Below are positions 1 to 8,973 of a stretch of 64,000 nt of DNA, in pieces. The notes under the pieces are model-generated. The model saw only the letters and a list, made by a program, of their open reading frames with translations. It had not been told where the DNA came from and made no database searches. The stretch lies in assembly GCF_907164915.1 (NCBI RefSeq), contig NC_061862.1:75407718-75471717 (forward strand), given 5' to 3'. This DNA comes from Impatiens glandulifera (Eukaryota > Streptophyta > Magnoliopsida > Ericales > Balsaminaceae). Position numbers and translations under genes: made by a program. Position 1 is the first letter of the stretch; every line of letters begins with the position of its first letter.

Positions 1-420
1 GGAACATGCCAATTCTTAGGTGACCGACTTGTGTCATGGCACAACAAGAAACAAACATCAGTTGCTACATCAACCGCAGAAGATGAATATCTGGCAGCCA
101 GAAGTTGTTGTTCACAACTCCTATGGATTCAACAACAACTAAAGGATTTCGGTATCACCGCCGAAGAATCTCCTATACTTTGTGACAACACAAGTGCCAT
201 GACAATCACATACAATCCGGTTTTACACTCTAGAACCAAGCACATCGACATAAGGCATCACTTCATCCGGGAACATGTCATGTTGAAGCATATCCGGCTG
301 GAATACGTATCAACAGAACAACAAGTAGCCGATATCTTCACAAAGCCTCTACAGGAAGCTAAGTTTTCTTACTTCAGAAACATCCTCGGTTTAACCGATA
401 TTAATCAACTCATTTCTTAA
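1..420 (+). CDS. Ty1-copia Pol, C-terminal RNase H fragment (partial)
   Basis: The frame is open from base 1 and ends at TAA 418-420, giving about 139 residues of the C-terminus of a copia polyprotein. The segment SWHNKKQTSVATSTAEDEY near residue 12 is the classic copia RNase H signature. HSRTKHIDIRHHFIRE and VADIFTKPL follow in the expected order. The role is degradation of the RNA strand during reverse transcription. No start codon applies because the ORF enters from outside the window. No frameshift is visible in this piece, unlike the accessory ORFs downstream. The identification is firm; activity cannot be judged. Confidence 0.93.
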   Translation, partial: GTCQFLGDRLVSWHNKKQTSVATSTAEDEYLAARSCCSQLLWIQQQLKDFGITAEESPILCDNTSAMTITYNPVLHSRTKHIDIRHHFIREHVMLKHIRLEYVSTEQQVADIFTKPLQEAKFSYFRNILGLTDINQLIS

Positions 421-880
421 ACCTTTAATCTCTAAAGGGAAAATCGGTTCGGACAGACATAACCGACAGTTCTTCCTAAAATGTCGGAAACCGAATTTAC
501 CATCGTATTTATTGAAGAACCGCTTTGTCTATCAGTTACAGTAAACCGACCGGTTACTTAGTGCCTACACTAATTAACTACATCGGGACCAATGACTGAA
601 AACCGACCGGTCTGAATATAATATACTCTGGACTATTTGGCTTCCGAACAGAAATGAAACAATTGTCTGTGTTTAGATGTATCTGTTCTGAAAAGATACC
701 TTTTCAAAACAAAATAGTCATACCTCAAAAGACGTGAAGATATGATATCTCTCACCGTTCAGGCCTATGACTCACACCTTAGGCTGTAGACATACCTAAT
801 TCATAAAAAATTCCCTATCCTATGGTTAATAAACTAAATCACTTGATACCTACTGGATAATACCATCATCCCTCAACTAA
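421..880. other. Non-coding spacer after copia pol
   Basis: No supported ORF. It is rich in CCGAC, ACCGG and CCGGT words, like the LTR at 8974, which supports the same element family. Nothing resembling a polypurine tract plus LTR start is present. Confidence 0.5.
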
Positions 881-888
881 TATATAAG
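881..888 (+). promoter_or_regulatory. TATA-like box upstream of accessory ORF A
   Basis: TATATAAG lies 67 bases upstream of the ATG at 948. The leader between them is A/C-rich and lacks other ATGs. Similar boxes precede copies B and C. Promoter function is inferred. Confidence 0.4.
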
Positions 889-947
889 TTAGGTGAACAT
901 CAAACAAATTATCCACAATATCATCTTATCATCTCACTAAGACAAAA

Positions 948-1651
948 ATGTCTCAGTTCCAAAACATTCTCCAAGTTGATTTTGATTCCACTCTAAGGAT
1001 AGATCACTATGAGATATTAAAATGATCAAATCTCTAGAAGACATCGGTCTGAAACCCTTCCTAGATGACAAACATGCCATCTTCCCTGAGACCGTACTCG
1101 AATTTTTCCATAACGCCAGGGTCTTCCGTGGTACTCCGTACTTTGATACCCTCATCCAATCTAGAGTTAACGGAACGGTGTTTGATTTTTCCGAGCGTAA
1201 TTTTGCTCGGTGCTTCGATCTTCCGAAGAAAGGTCTTACCGATCTGAATGTTCCGGTCGAACTAAAAGCCGAAATCTCTTTGAACTTCTCTCGCTCGAAC
1301 CGTCCAGTTGATGACCACGGAGCTCGGTCATCATTGAGGGCTGAATACCAGCTTCTCAATGACATCATCGGTCGGGCCATCTTGGGGAAAGACGTCACAA
1401 ACACCTACTGCGCCACTATCTTCAACTTAATGACCGCTATCACAACTAAGACTCCAGTCAACTGGTCTAGGTTGTTATTCGACATCTTGATCTGGATGAT
1501 CACCACTCCTCATACCGGTTTCATTCCTCAAATCAGTTTTCTACTCCTGGAACTCGGGGTTCCGCTATGTCCGGGCGAGGGGCTGAACCAGTCACAAGTC
1601 GTGACCAGGGAATCCACCGACTCCTTCTATGAGCGATTCGAGAAAGCCTAG
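948..1651 (+). pseudogene. Accessory ORF family, copy A (unknown function, one frameshift)
   Basis: The ATG at 948 opens a frame that stops at TGA within 26 codons. The homologous frame resumes at 1022, consistent with one lost A in the run near 1018-1022. The joined product would be about 235 residues. It shows the family pattern: QVDFDS at the N-terminus, a LEFFHNARV-type segment, DFSERNFARCFDLPKKGLTDL, then a helical block with TPVNWSRLLFDIL. It matches copies B and C residue for residue in these blocks. I recall abundant, uncharacterised, transposon-associated proteins of this type in Lamiales genomes; no biochemical function is known to me. It lacks the long coiled-coil tail of copy C and ends after an FYERFEKA segment, so it is either a short paralogue or truncated. 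Confidence 0.6.
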
Positions 1652-2018
1652 AAGAAGAAGAACCGACACCTTACCAACTTCGGCCATTAAAGTCACTCCT
1701 TCCACAACCGGTCATTTTGCTCCATGTACCGGTTGTATTGTTATCCTACTAAATTATGATCCCTTTCGGTTAATCTATGTTTCTTTCAGTTTATTGTAAT
1801 TCCTCTTCCATTAATGAAAACTAACTTTGAATTCCAAATGCATGGGTAATTACATAAACTTAGTTACTTTCCAACTAGATTTTCAGCCTCGGGCTCCGCA
1901 ACCGGTCAAAAAGTAATCCCTTCCCAAGGCATTTTGAAAACATAAATATTCCCAGCATTAATGAGACAAAACGGAATATCTACATTAAATGTTCAACTTT
2001 CCATCCAATTTCAAATCT
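1652..2018. other. Spacer between accessory ORFs A and B
   Basis: No gene seen. It contains CCGGT words and probably the 3' flank of copy A plus the upstream region of copy B. Confidence 0.5.
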
Positions 2019-2026
2019 ATTTAAGA
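2019..2026 (+). promoter_or_regulatory. TATA-like box upstream of accessory ORF B
   Basis: TATTTAAG lies 88 bases upstream of the ATG at 2107. A pyrimidine-rich leader with a CTCTCTCT run follows, like a plant 5' UTR. Function is inferred. Confidence 0.35.
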
Positions 2027-3081
2027 AACCTCTCCTTCTCACTCCGACACACTTCCAAACAACTTATAATTTTTCAAATTCTCTCTCTCTTAGCAAGATT
2101 TGAAAAATGTCTAATCGCACTTTAAGGAACTATCTATGCATCGACTTCGACTCTGTCCTCAACATGGAGAATGTTGAAGTAAGGGAAATACTTTTTGAAT
2201 CCCTTGACGAAACTAGTCTTCGCGGTTTCCTCGAAGAATCCGGACCTCTATTTTACCCAAAGGTGTTGGAATTTTTCGACAATGCATCCATGCTCGGCGA
2301 TGCCATTGTTTCGATCGTGAAAAACAATATTATCATTCTCCCCGAGAGCGGACTCGCCGGAATGTTCAATCTGCCCACTGAAGGGTTCTCCGACTTCCCA
2401 TCCCGGGTGGGCAGTGCAGCACAGTAGTAGTAAAAAGGGTATCAGTAAGGGCGAAAACCGTTACTGAAAGCCTCAAAAGCGTTACTGATAACATTCTGTA
2501 ACGGCGAATAAAACCGTTACCATTCGTTACAGAAAAAAGCGTTACTGATACTCTTCTAGTATTAGTAACGACTTTCGAAAGCCATTACTGATGCTCCTCT
2601 AACAACAGTAACGGTTTTAGCCAAGGTTAAACTGTTACAGATAAACATTAGTAACGGTTTTAGCCAAGGTTAAACCATTACAGATAAAGCATTACTAGTA
2701 ACAGTTTTCTAATTTATAAAACCGTTACTGATATATTACTAGTAACGGTTTTCTTATTTATAAAATCGTTACTGATATATTACTAGTAACGATTTTCTTA
2801 TGTTAATACCGCTACTAAAAACATAATCATTTATTTTATTTTTTTTCCGAATATTTCATATTTATAGTTATATAAACAATAATAATTATCCATTTTACAA
2901 ACTATTAATATAATCCAAAACCACAATCTAAAGACCACAATCATAATCCAAAAACCACAATCATCCACAAACAAAGAAGATGTTCTTTGATAACATCATC
3001 AGGTAATGAAATGAAGAGAATCATCAATTCAATTGTTGTTAATCTTGCTTAACTTAACTCAATCAATTCCTTCTACCTCAG

Positions 3082-3790
3082 ATTCTACGCTGCTGAATTG
3101 GTCCTAGAATTGAAATATTTACATAGATTAGGATTTGTATACAAAGATTTAAAGCCGGAAAACATAATGATCCAAGAAAATAGTCATCTAATGCTAATCG
3201 ATTTCGATCTCTCAACAAAAATCCCTATAAAATCTCCACAATTAATTCATCATACAACGAAACAATCTCCGTCGGAAAATAACAAGAAGAAGAAACGGTT
3301 ATTCCGATTTCAGAAATATCACAACTCCGGCATAACATCAAAAGACGATTCAACAACAACAATAACCGTACATGAACTCGCTTCCATCCCTACAAAATCA
3401 GAATCGTTCGTCGCCACGGAGGAGTATATTATGCCGGAAATTATACATGGAAACGACCATGATTTCGCCGTCGACCGGTGGTGCTTAGGTACTTTTCTAT
3501 ATGAGATGTTATACGGTATAACTCCTTTTAAAGGAATAAACAGAAAGAATACCTTTAACAAAATACTTCATAATCGCCATGTCTAGTCGGAGAGACGACG
3601 TTTCTATGAGATCTGATCCAGAAGCTTCTCAAGAAGGATCCGATGAAGAGGTTAGGGATTGAGGAGATTAAACGCAATGATTTCTTCAAAGGTGTTGATT
3701 GAGAATTAATCAGGAAGATTTCTAGACCGCCAAACTTGTCGATTGAAGAAGGGGAGATGAAAGAGAATGGAGAAATTGCAAAGAGTATTT
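3082..3790 (+). pseudogene. Captured AGC-type protein kinase gene fragment
   Basis: An acceptor-like site (TTCCTTCTACCTCAG, ending about 3081) is followed by FYAAELVLELKYLHRLG, then YKDLKPENI (catalytic loop), LIDFDLS (the DFD variant of DFG typical of plant AGC VIII kinases), ATEEYIMPEIIHG (activation segment, APE changed to MPE), HDFAVDRWCLG and a YGITPFKG segment. The frame stops at TAG 3584-3586. Another frame from 3610 continues DLIQKLLKKDPMKRLG and NDFFKGVD, with a TGA where Trp is usual. This is the C-terminal half of a kinase of the UCN/OXI1/D6PK type. The glycine loop and N-lobe are absent and the catalytic Arg of the HRD-type motif is Lys. It is a dead captured fragment within the CACTA-like element. 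Which AGC subgroup donated it is uncertain. Confidence 0.8.
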
Positions 3791-3840
3791 GAGGAAGAAA
3801 AAGAGATGAAAGAGAAGGAAATGACGGTTATTGATAATAT

Positions 3841-4870
3841 GTATGTATCAGTAAGGGTTTTCGAAAACCGTTACTGATACCTCTTGTGAAAAATGTTTAA
3901 TGAATGCATATCAGTAACGGTTTTAGTATAACCGTTACAAATGTATCGAAAACCGTTACTGATACCTCTTGTGAAATTTTTTTAATGAATGCATATCAGT
4001 AACGGTTTTAAGGATAACCGTTATTGATACCCCTTAGATATTAGTAACGGTTTTAGTATAACCGTTACAAAAGTATGTATCAGTAAGGGTTTTTGAAAAC
4101 CGTTACTGATACCTCTTGTGAAATTTTTTTAATGAATGCATATCATTAATGGTTTTAAGGATAACTGTTACTGATACCCCTTAGATATTATTAACGGTTT
4201 AGTATAACCGTTACAAAAGTATGTATCAGTAAGGGTTTTCGAAAACCGTTACTGATACCTCTTGTGAAATTTTTTTAATGAATGCATATCAGTAACGGTT
4301 TTAAGGATAACCGTTACTGATACCCCTTAGATATTAGTAACAGTTTAGTATAACCGTTACAAATGTATTAATCAGTAAGGGTTTTCGAAAACCGTTACTG
4401 ATACTTCTTGTGAAATTTTTTTAATAAATGCATATCATTAACGGTTTTAAGGATAACCGTTACTGATACCCCTTAGATATTATTAACGGTTTTAGTATAA
4501 CCGTTACAAAAGTATGTATTAGTAAGGGTTTCGAAAACCGTTACTGATACTTTTTGTGAATATTGTTTAATGAATGCATATAATTAACGGTTTTAAGGAT
4601 AACCGTTACTGATACCCCTTAGATATTATTAACGGTTTTAGTATAACCGTTACAAAAGTATGTATCAGTAAGGGTTTTCGAAAACCGTTACTGATACCTC
4701 TTGTGAAATTTTTTTAATGAATGCATATCAGTAACGGTTTTAAGGATAACCGTTACTGATACCCCTTAGATATTAGTAACGGTTTTAGTATAACCGTTAC
4801 AAATGTATGTATTAGTAAGGGTTTTTGAAAACCGTTACTGATACCTTTTGTGAAAATTTTTAAATGAATG
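3841..4870. repeat. Tandem array of about 147 bp units made of inverted ACCGTTACTGATA motifs
   Basis: The start GTATGTATCAGTAAGGG recurs with small variations near 4073, 4219, 4364, 4512, 4658 and 4805, spacings of 146-148. Between 3841 and 4073 the array is irregular. Each unit contains several complementary pairs (CAGTAACGG with CCGTTACTG) and can fold into hairpins. It forms the right sub-terminal region of the CACTA-like element. Confidence 0.85.
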
Positions 4871-5475
4871 CATATCAGTAACGGTTATCCTTAAAACCGT
4901 TACTGATATTCTCATTTCGAAAAAGAAGAATAAAAACACTAGTGTCTGTAACGGCTATTCCTTATGACCGTTACTGATATGCACTTATCAGTAACGATTT
5001 TAAATGACTGTTACTGATATCTTGATAACAGTAACGGATATATTAAACTGTTACTGATAAAAACTTTCAGTAAGGGCGATATAGCGCCGTTACTAACATT
5101 CGTTACCAAAACCTCATTTTCCACTAGTGGCAGTTGACTATGCTGAAAACCAGCCTTGCCCCTCACATCCAACTCCTGCATGAGATCGTCAACCGGTCCA
5201 TCATCTACCAATCTCCGAACTAAAATTATTCTAGAAGGACTTTTGATATGATGACCTACATCGTTAGCAACACCCCCATTAACTGGGCGTCGGTCATCTT
5301 CAATAATTTGAAAAACATGATCGAAACAAAGAGAGGTTTCGGCTATGCTTCTCAACTAAGCCGGGTCCTTCAGGCCTACGTTCCAAACCTGGGACCGGGT
5401 ACCCCGGTAAACCTCTCGAATGTCCTCAACGAGGAGGTGGTGGATGACAAACTTTCTAAAATGATCGTTATGTAA

Positions 5476-5870
5476 TTTTCTATTTCTTTTGTGTACTTCA
5501 AACCGATCTTTGTATCGATATCAATTATGTCTTTCTTCCTCAATCAAATGATCATTTAAATTACTAAGTTCAAAAATCGGTTCAAAGTCACAAAGTTAAA
5601 ATATCTGTTTAAATTCTCAACCGGTTAAAATCGATTACCGCTTCCCTAAATCACCAGTTAAATAACTGCCTCATAAATAACCGGTTACACTAAATCACCG
5701 CCTACTTATTCAACGGTTAATGAATTAACCGCTCAAAGAATTACCGCCTTAAATAAATTCCCGCTCAAAACTTCCCGCCCAATGCTTGCCGCCCAAAGAC
5801 ATTTTGGAGGGAAATTTCCCGCCCACTCTTGATGTGACGGTTCACGGCGGTTTATATTCCTATCCGCGAC
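5476..5870. other. Spacer between accessory ORFs B and C
   Basis: No ORF. It contains many ACCGG, ACCGC and CCGCC words, some in loose tandem (5690-5790), and is likely the upstream region of copy C. Confidence 0.5.
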
Positions 5871-5879
5871 TATAAATAC
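5871..5879 (+). promoter_or_regulatory. TATA box upstream of accessory ORF C
   Basis: TATAAATAC lies 69 bases before the ATG at 5940, followed by a pyrimidine-rich leader with CTCTCTCT just upstream of the start. The arrangement resembles that of copies A and B. Promoter activity is inferred. Confidence 0.5.
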
Positions 5880-5939
5880 CCTCATCAGTCATTTTATTTC
5901 TTTCTTCCGCGAAACTGCTTTCTCTCTCTAGCATTCAAT

Positions 5940-8641
5940 ATGCTCTCAATCTCTCGGTCTTTCCAAGTTAATATGGGTCGCGAATCTGTGCTATTCACTC
6001 ACATCATCCAGGTAGATTTTGAAGAAATTCGATCCAACGGATCGACGAAGGCTAAACGGGTGCTAGATCTTATCTCTGCCTCTAGTCTTGAACACTTTTT
6101 GAACGGACCGTTCATTTTGTATCAAGATGCGGTCATGGAATTTTTTCAAACCGTCGTACACAGTAAGGGTGTTATATCCGCAACAATCGGCGGTAAACCG
6201 TTTCAACTTATAAAAGAATCGGTTGATAAAGTTCTCCGATTACCGATAGAGGGGAGCGACTTCTCAATTTTTACAGACGACGATGCATTCCATGCGGTTT
6301 GCTATAGTGTTTCAGATACTAAAGAATCGATAGCAGTGTCCGGTAAGAAAACCTCCCTCAAACCAAAATATAGGCCACTTTACGAGATTCTCTCAAAGTC
6401 GGTTCAAGGAAGAGGAGGCAACTACGATAGCCTCACACGCTCAAAGATTGAGATGATTTCCGGTTTGGTCAACAACATTAAAATCAACTGGGAAAAGGTA
6501 ATTTTCTCTAACTTATGTGAGATGATGGATCCATCTTCAAAACGGTCGTGGAGATACGCCATTCCACTTGGCAAACTGATGCGACACTCCAATGCCGAAA
6601 CCGGCCCGGGCGTTTTTATTCCTCTTAGAAAATTAATAAAATGCTTTCACTTTCTGAAACCGAAGGACAAACCGGGAAGGACAAAGGTCTCCGGCAGTAA
6701 AAACACCCGAAGGAAATCACAGCCTAGAAAGAAAAGGGCTCCGGCGGGTGAACAGTCCCGGAACAAAGCGGTTCCGCACACGACCGGGTCAGCTATATTC
6801 AAGCCGACACCCCTAATCCGGAAAACTCAGTGTCTAGCTCTAGCCGGACTCACTCCCACAACACCGAGGAAACTCAATTAGACAAAGGGAAGGGAAAGAT
6901 GGTCGATGAACAACCGGCCAGAAATGATAATGTCGAAACCGGTTCAGCCAGGCAACCAGAAAGATTTGAAACCGCGGACGAAAACGTTCGGCAATTGGGA
7001 GAAGAACTTGTCTTCTAAATATTGGAGCAACTTTACAATTAGGCTCACGCTGCGAGCGATGTCTACTTTCAATGGGCTCTGGACCGGCAGGAAGTTCTTT
7101 ATGCCGATATGTTACCGGTGCATCCCGCTAACCAGAGGTATGAAAAGCTGATTGAGATGGAAACGTCGGTGCTCAACCTTACAAAAGTTAAGAGCGTGGT
7201 GACCGCTCTTCGAAGAGGAAAGATGGTCGAACCGCATGCCAGATTGATAGAACTTTCCGGCCACGTTCGTTATCTTCGTGAAAAACATATCCCTAGGACG
7301 GAGGAATCCCAGTTCGAGGCCTTAGTGCTGGAAATGCTAACGGCTAAGGAACGGGAACTGACCGATGAGTTGGCACTATTAGAATCGTAACCCGCTCACC
7401 AAGAAGCATCACTCTTTTCCAGATCTCATCACGAAGGTGAGGGCGGTGACGAATCCAATGGCGGTCCAACTCCAAATGAGGCCAAAAATATATCTACTCC
7501 ACCGGAACCCACGGTCAACGACATTAAGATCGAAACGGGTACTCTGCTCACCGATCTGCACGGATCTCCGCAAACCAACAATGCATCGGTGCCTGCTATA
7601 ACCGAGGATAAGGTCAAGGACTTAATCGAGGAATTTGTCAATGACGCCATCATGCCGTGGCAAAAGAAAATAAAGGAAACCGCGACGAAATCCATCCGGT
7701 TAATTGAGTCTACCGATGAAAAATTGAGCTCCGCAGTTCAACGGCTTACAGCCGTTGAAGACAACTACGGCATAATCGATCAATTGTTCAGCTCCACGAT
7801 ACAAAGAACGTCAAATCTGGAGACCGGTCTTGCTCACACCAACCAACAGGTCGATTTAATAGATCTACACCTAATAACAACAGATCAAAGGCTGACAACT
7901 GTTGAATAGGGTTTGTCTCAATCCGGTATTCAGGCCGGCTCCATATTTGAGAGAATGACAACGCTTGAAGAGAAGAATGCCCAGACCAAAGCCGAGCTAA
8001 GGGCGGTGTCCGAACAGCTGGCGAAGATGATAGCGGAAAAGTTGGAAGCCGACAAAGTGCTTGAAAAAGTGAATGAAATCGCGGCTTAGAAAATTCAAGA
8101 GCCCGAGGACGAGCGGATACGACTTCAAAAGGAAAGGGAATAGGCGGATGCAGACCTGGACCAACATGTCCAAAGAGTAGAAGATGCTGCACCGATACAA
8201 GCGATTCAAGAAAATGAAGATGCGACTCGGCTACTCAACCAACAGCTGATAATGGAAGATATCGCCGATGCACATAAGAAATCAAAGGCGACTACTCCAT
8301 CAACCGGACCGGTCACCAGAAAGAGAAAGGCACCTTCCAAGAGGGCAGCAGCTAAAAAGCTATTGGACAACATTGTTGAACTGGTTACTACTCCTCCACT
8401 CAACCCTGTTTCACAAGAGGATGAAGAAGTCGAGGAAGAGGATATACCGCCGTTGCACAAAAGAACGCGGGGCCTCGAAGCGATTCCACTCAGAATAGTT
8501 CCTCCATCGGTCTCACCATTCACCGGGACCTCGGGTGGTCAGGGATCCTCCTCCAGAGTTGGCGCCGATCCCTGCAATCCGGGAAAGGGAATGATGACCG
8601 ACTACCTACGGGAAAAATTCATGCCTAAGAAGAGGGAATAG
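5940..8641 (+). pseudogene. Accessory ORF family, copy C: long version with coiled-coil tail
   Basis: The ORF starts MLSISRSF at 5940. The first frame (to 6881) holds the family domain (QVDFEEI, VMEFFQTVVHSKG, VDKVLRLPIEGSDF, NIKINWEKVIFSNL), then a Lys/Arg-rich stretch near residues 240-270. Near 6830 the reading moves to another frame that continues to 8641, broken by in-frame stops at 7016, 7037, 7388, 7907, 8087 and 8141. The undamaged product would be about 900 residues. The tail has long heptad-like stretches (7589-8230), an acidic patch (EDEEVEEED) and a basic RKRKAPSKRAAAKK segment resembling a nuclear signal. Function is unknown. Position between pol and the 3' LTR suggests an env-like or gag-like accessory protein of the retroelement. 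This is the only copy with the full tail. Confidence 0.65.
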
Positions 8642-8715
8642 AAGTTTTTAATTATCTACTGCTTATGTCAATTTCAATATATTTCCCACTTCTATATATA
8701 TAAAGTATTTTTAGA

Positions 8716-8973
8716 AACCGGCCTACATTTTAATTCTTGCATGATTTTGAATATTTTAAATAAAATAATAAAAAGGGAGAAATTAATAAGATAAAATTTT
8801 TCTTCAAAATTTTTTCTTAAATTTTTCCAAATTTTTTCCAAAATTTTTCGAAAAATTCTTCTAAGTCATTTTCCAAAAACACCGGCCAAATTAACTTTTA
8901 AAACAACCGGCCTACAATTTAATTCTTACATGGTTTTGAATATTTTAAATAAAATAATCAAAAAGGGAGAAAT
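8716..8973 (+). repeat. Duplicated polypurine-tract block before the 3' LTR
   Basis: A roughly 69 bp segment running from AACCGGCCTACA to AAAAAGGGAGAAATT occurs at 8716-8784 and again at 8905-8973. The second copy abuts the TGTTA start of the LTR, where the plus-strand primer is expected. Repeated polypurine tracts are known in Sirevirus-type copia elements. The two copies differ at only a few positions. Confidence 0.75.

Larger units (their letters stand above)
2420..5128. mobile_element. CACTA-like (CMC/EnSpm) non-autonomous element carrying a kinase gene fragment
   Basis: This 2.7 kb insertion splits accessory copy B. The right end reads ...TTTTCCACTAGTG, so its complement starts CACTAGTGGAAAA, a CACTA-type terminus. 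The left end, CACAGTAGTAGTAAAAAGGG, is a diverged match. Both ends and much of the interior are filled with inverted copies of a short motif (ACCGTTACTGATA and its complement), as expected of the sub-terminal transposase-binding repeats of CACTA elements. No transposase is present. The interior carries an AGC-kinase fragment (3082-3790). A MULE or other TIR superfamily is the alternative, since the terminal match is imperfect and the flanking repeat (GGCAGT) is longer than the 3 bp expected for CACTA. Confidence 0.55.
2107..5475 (+). pseudogene. Accessory ORF family, copy B, interrupted by a CACTA-like insertion
   Basis: The 5' part (2107 to about 2418) begins MSNRTLRNY and contains CIDFDSVLNME, FYPKVLEFFDNASML and LAGMFNLPTEGFSDF, matching copies A and C. 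The homologous frame resumes after the insertion at about 5135, with HEIVNRS, then FDMMTYIVSNTPINWASVIF, and ends at TAA 5473-5475. An in-frame TAA at 5221-5223 and a gap relative to copy A show further decay. GGCAGT occurs on both sides of the inserted DNA, consistent with a target-site duplication, though its length is not typical for CACTA. Like copy A it lacks the long C-terminal tail. Function unknown. Confidence 0.6.

Noticed and set aside
3841..4870. CRISPR-like appearance of regularly spaced repeats
   Set aside because: Units are about 147 bp, internally palindromic and lack unique spacers; the context is a plant CACTA-like element.
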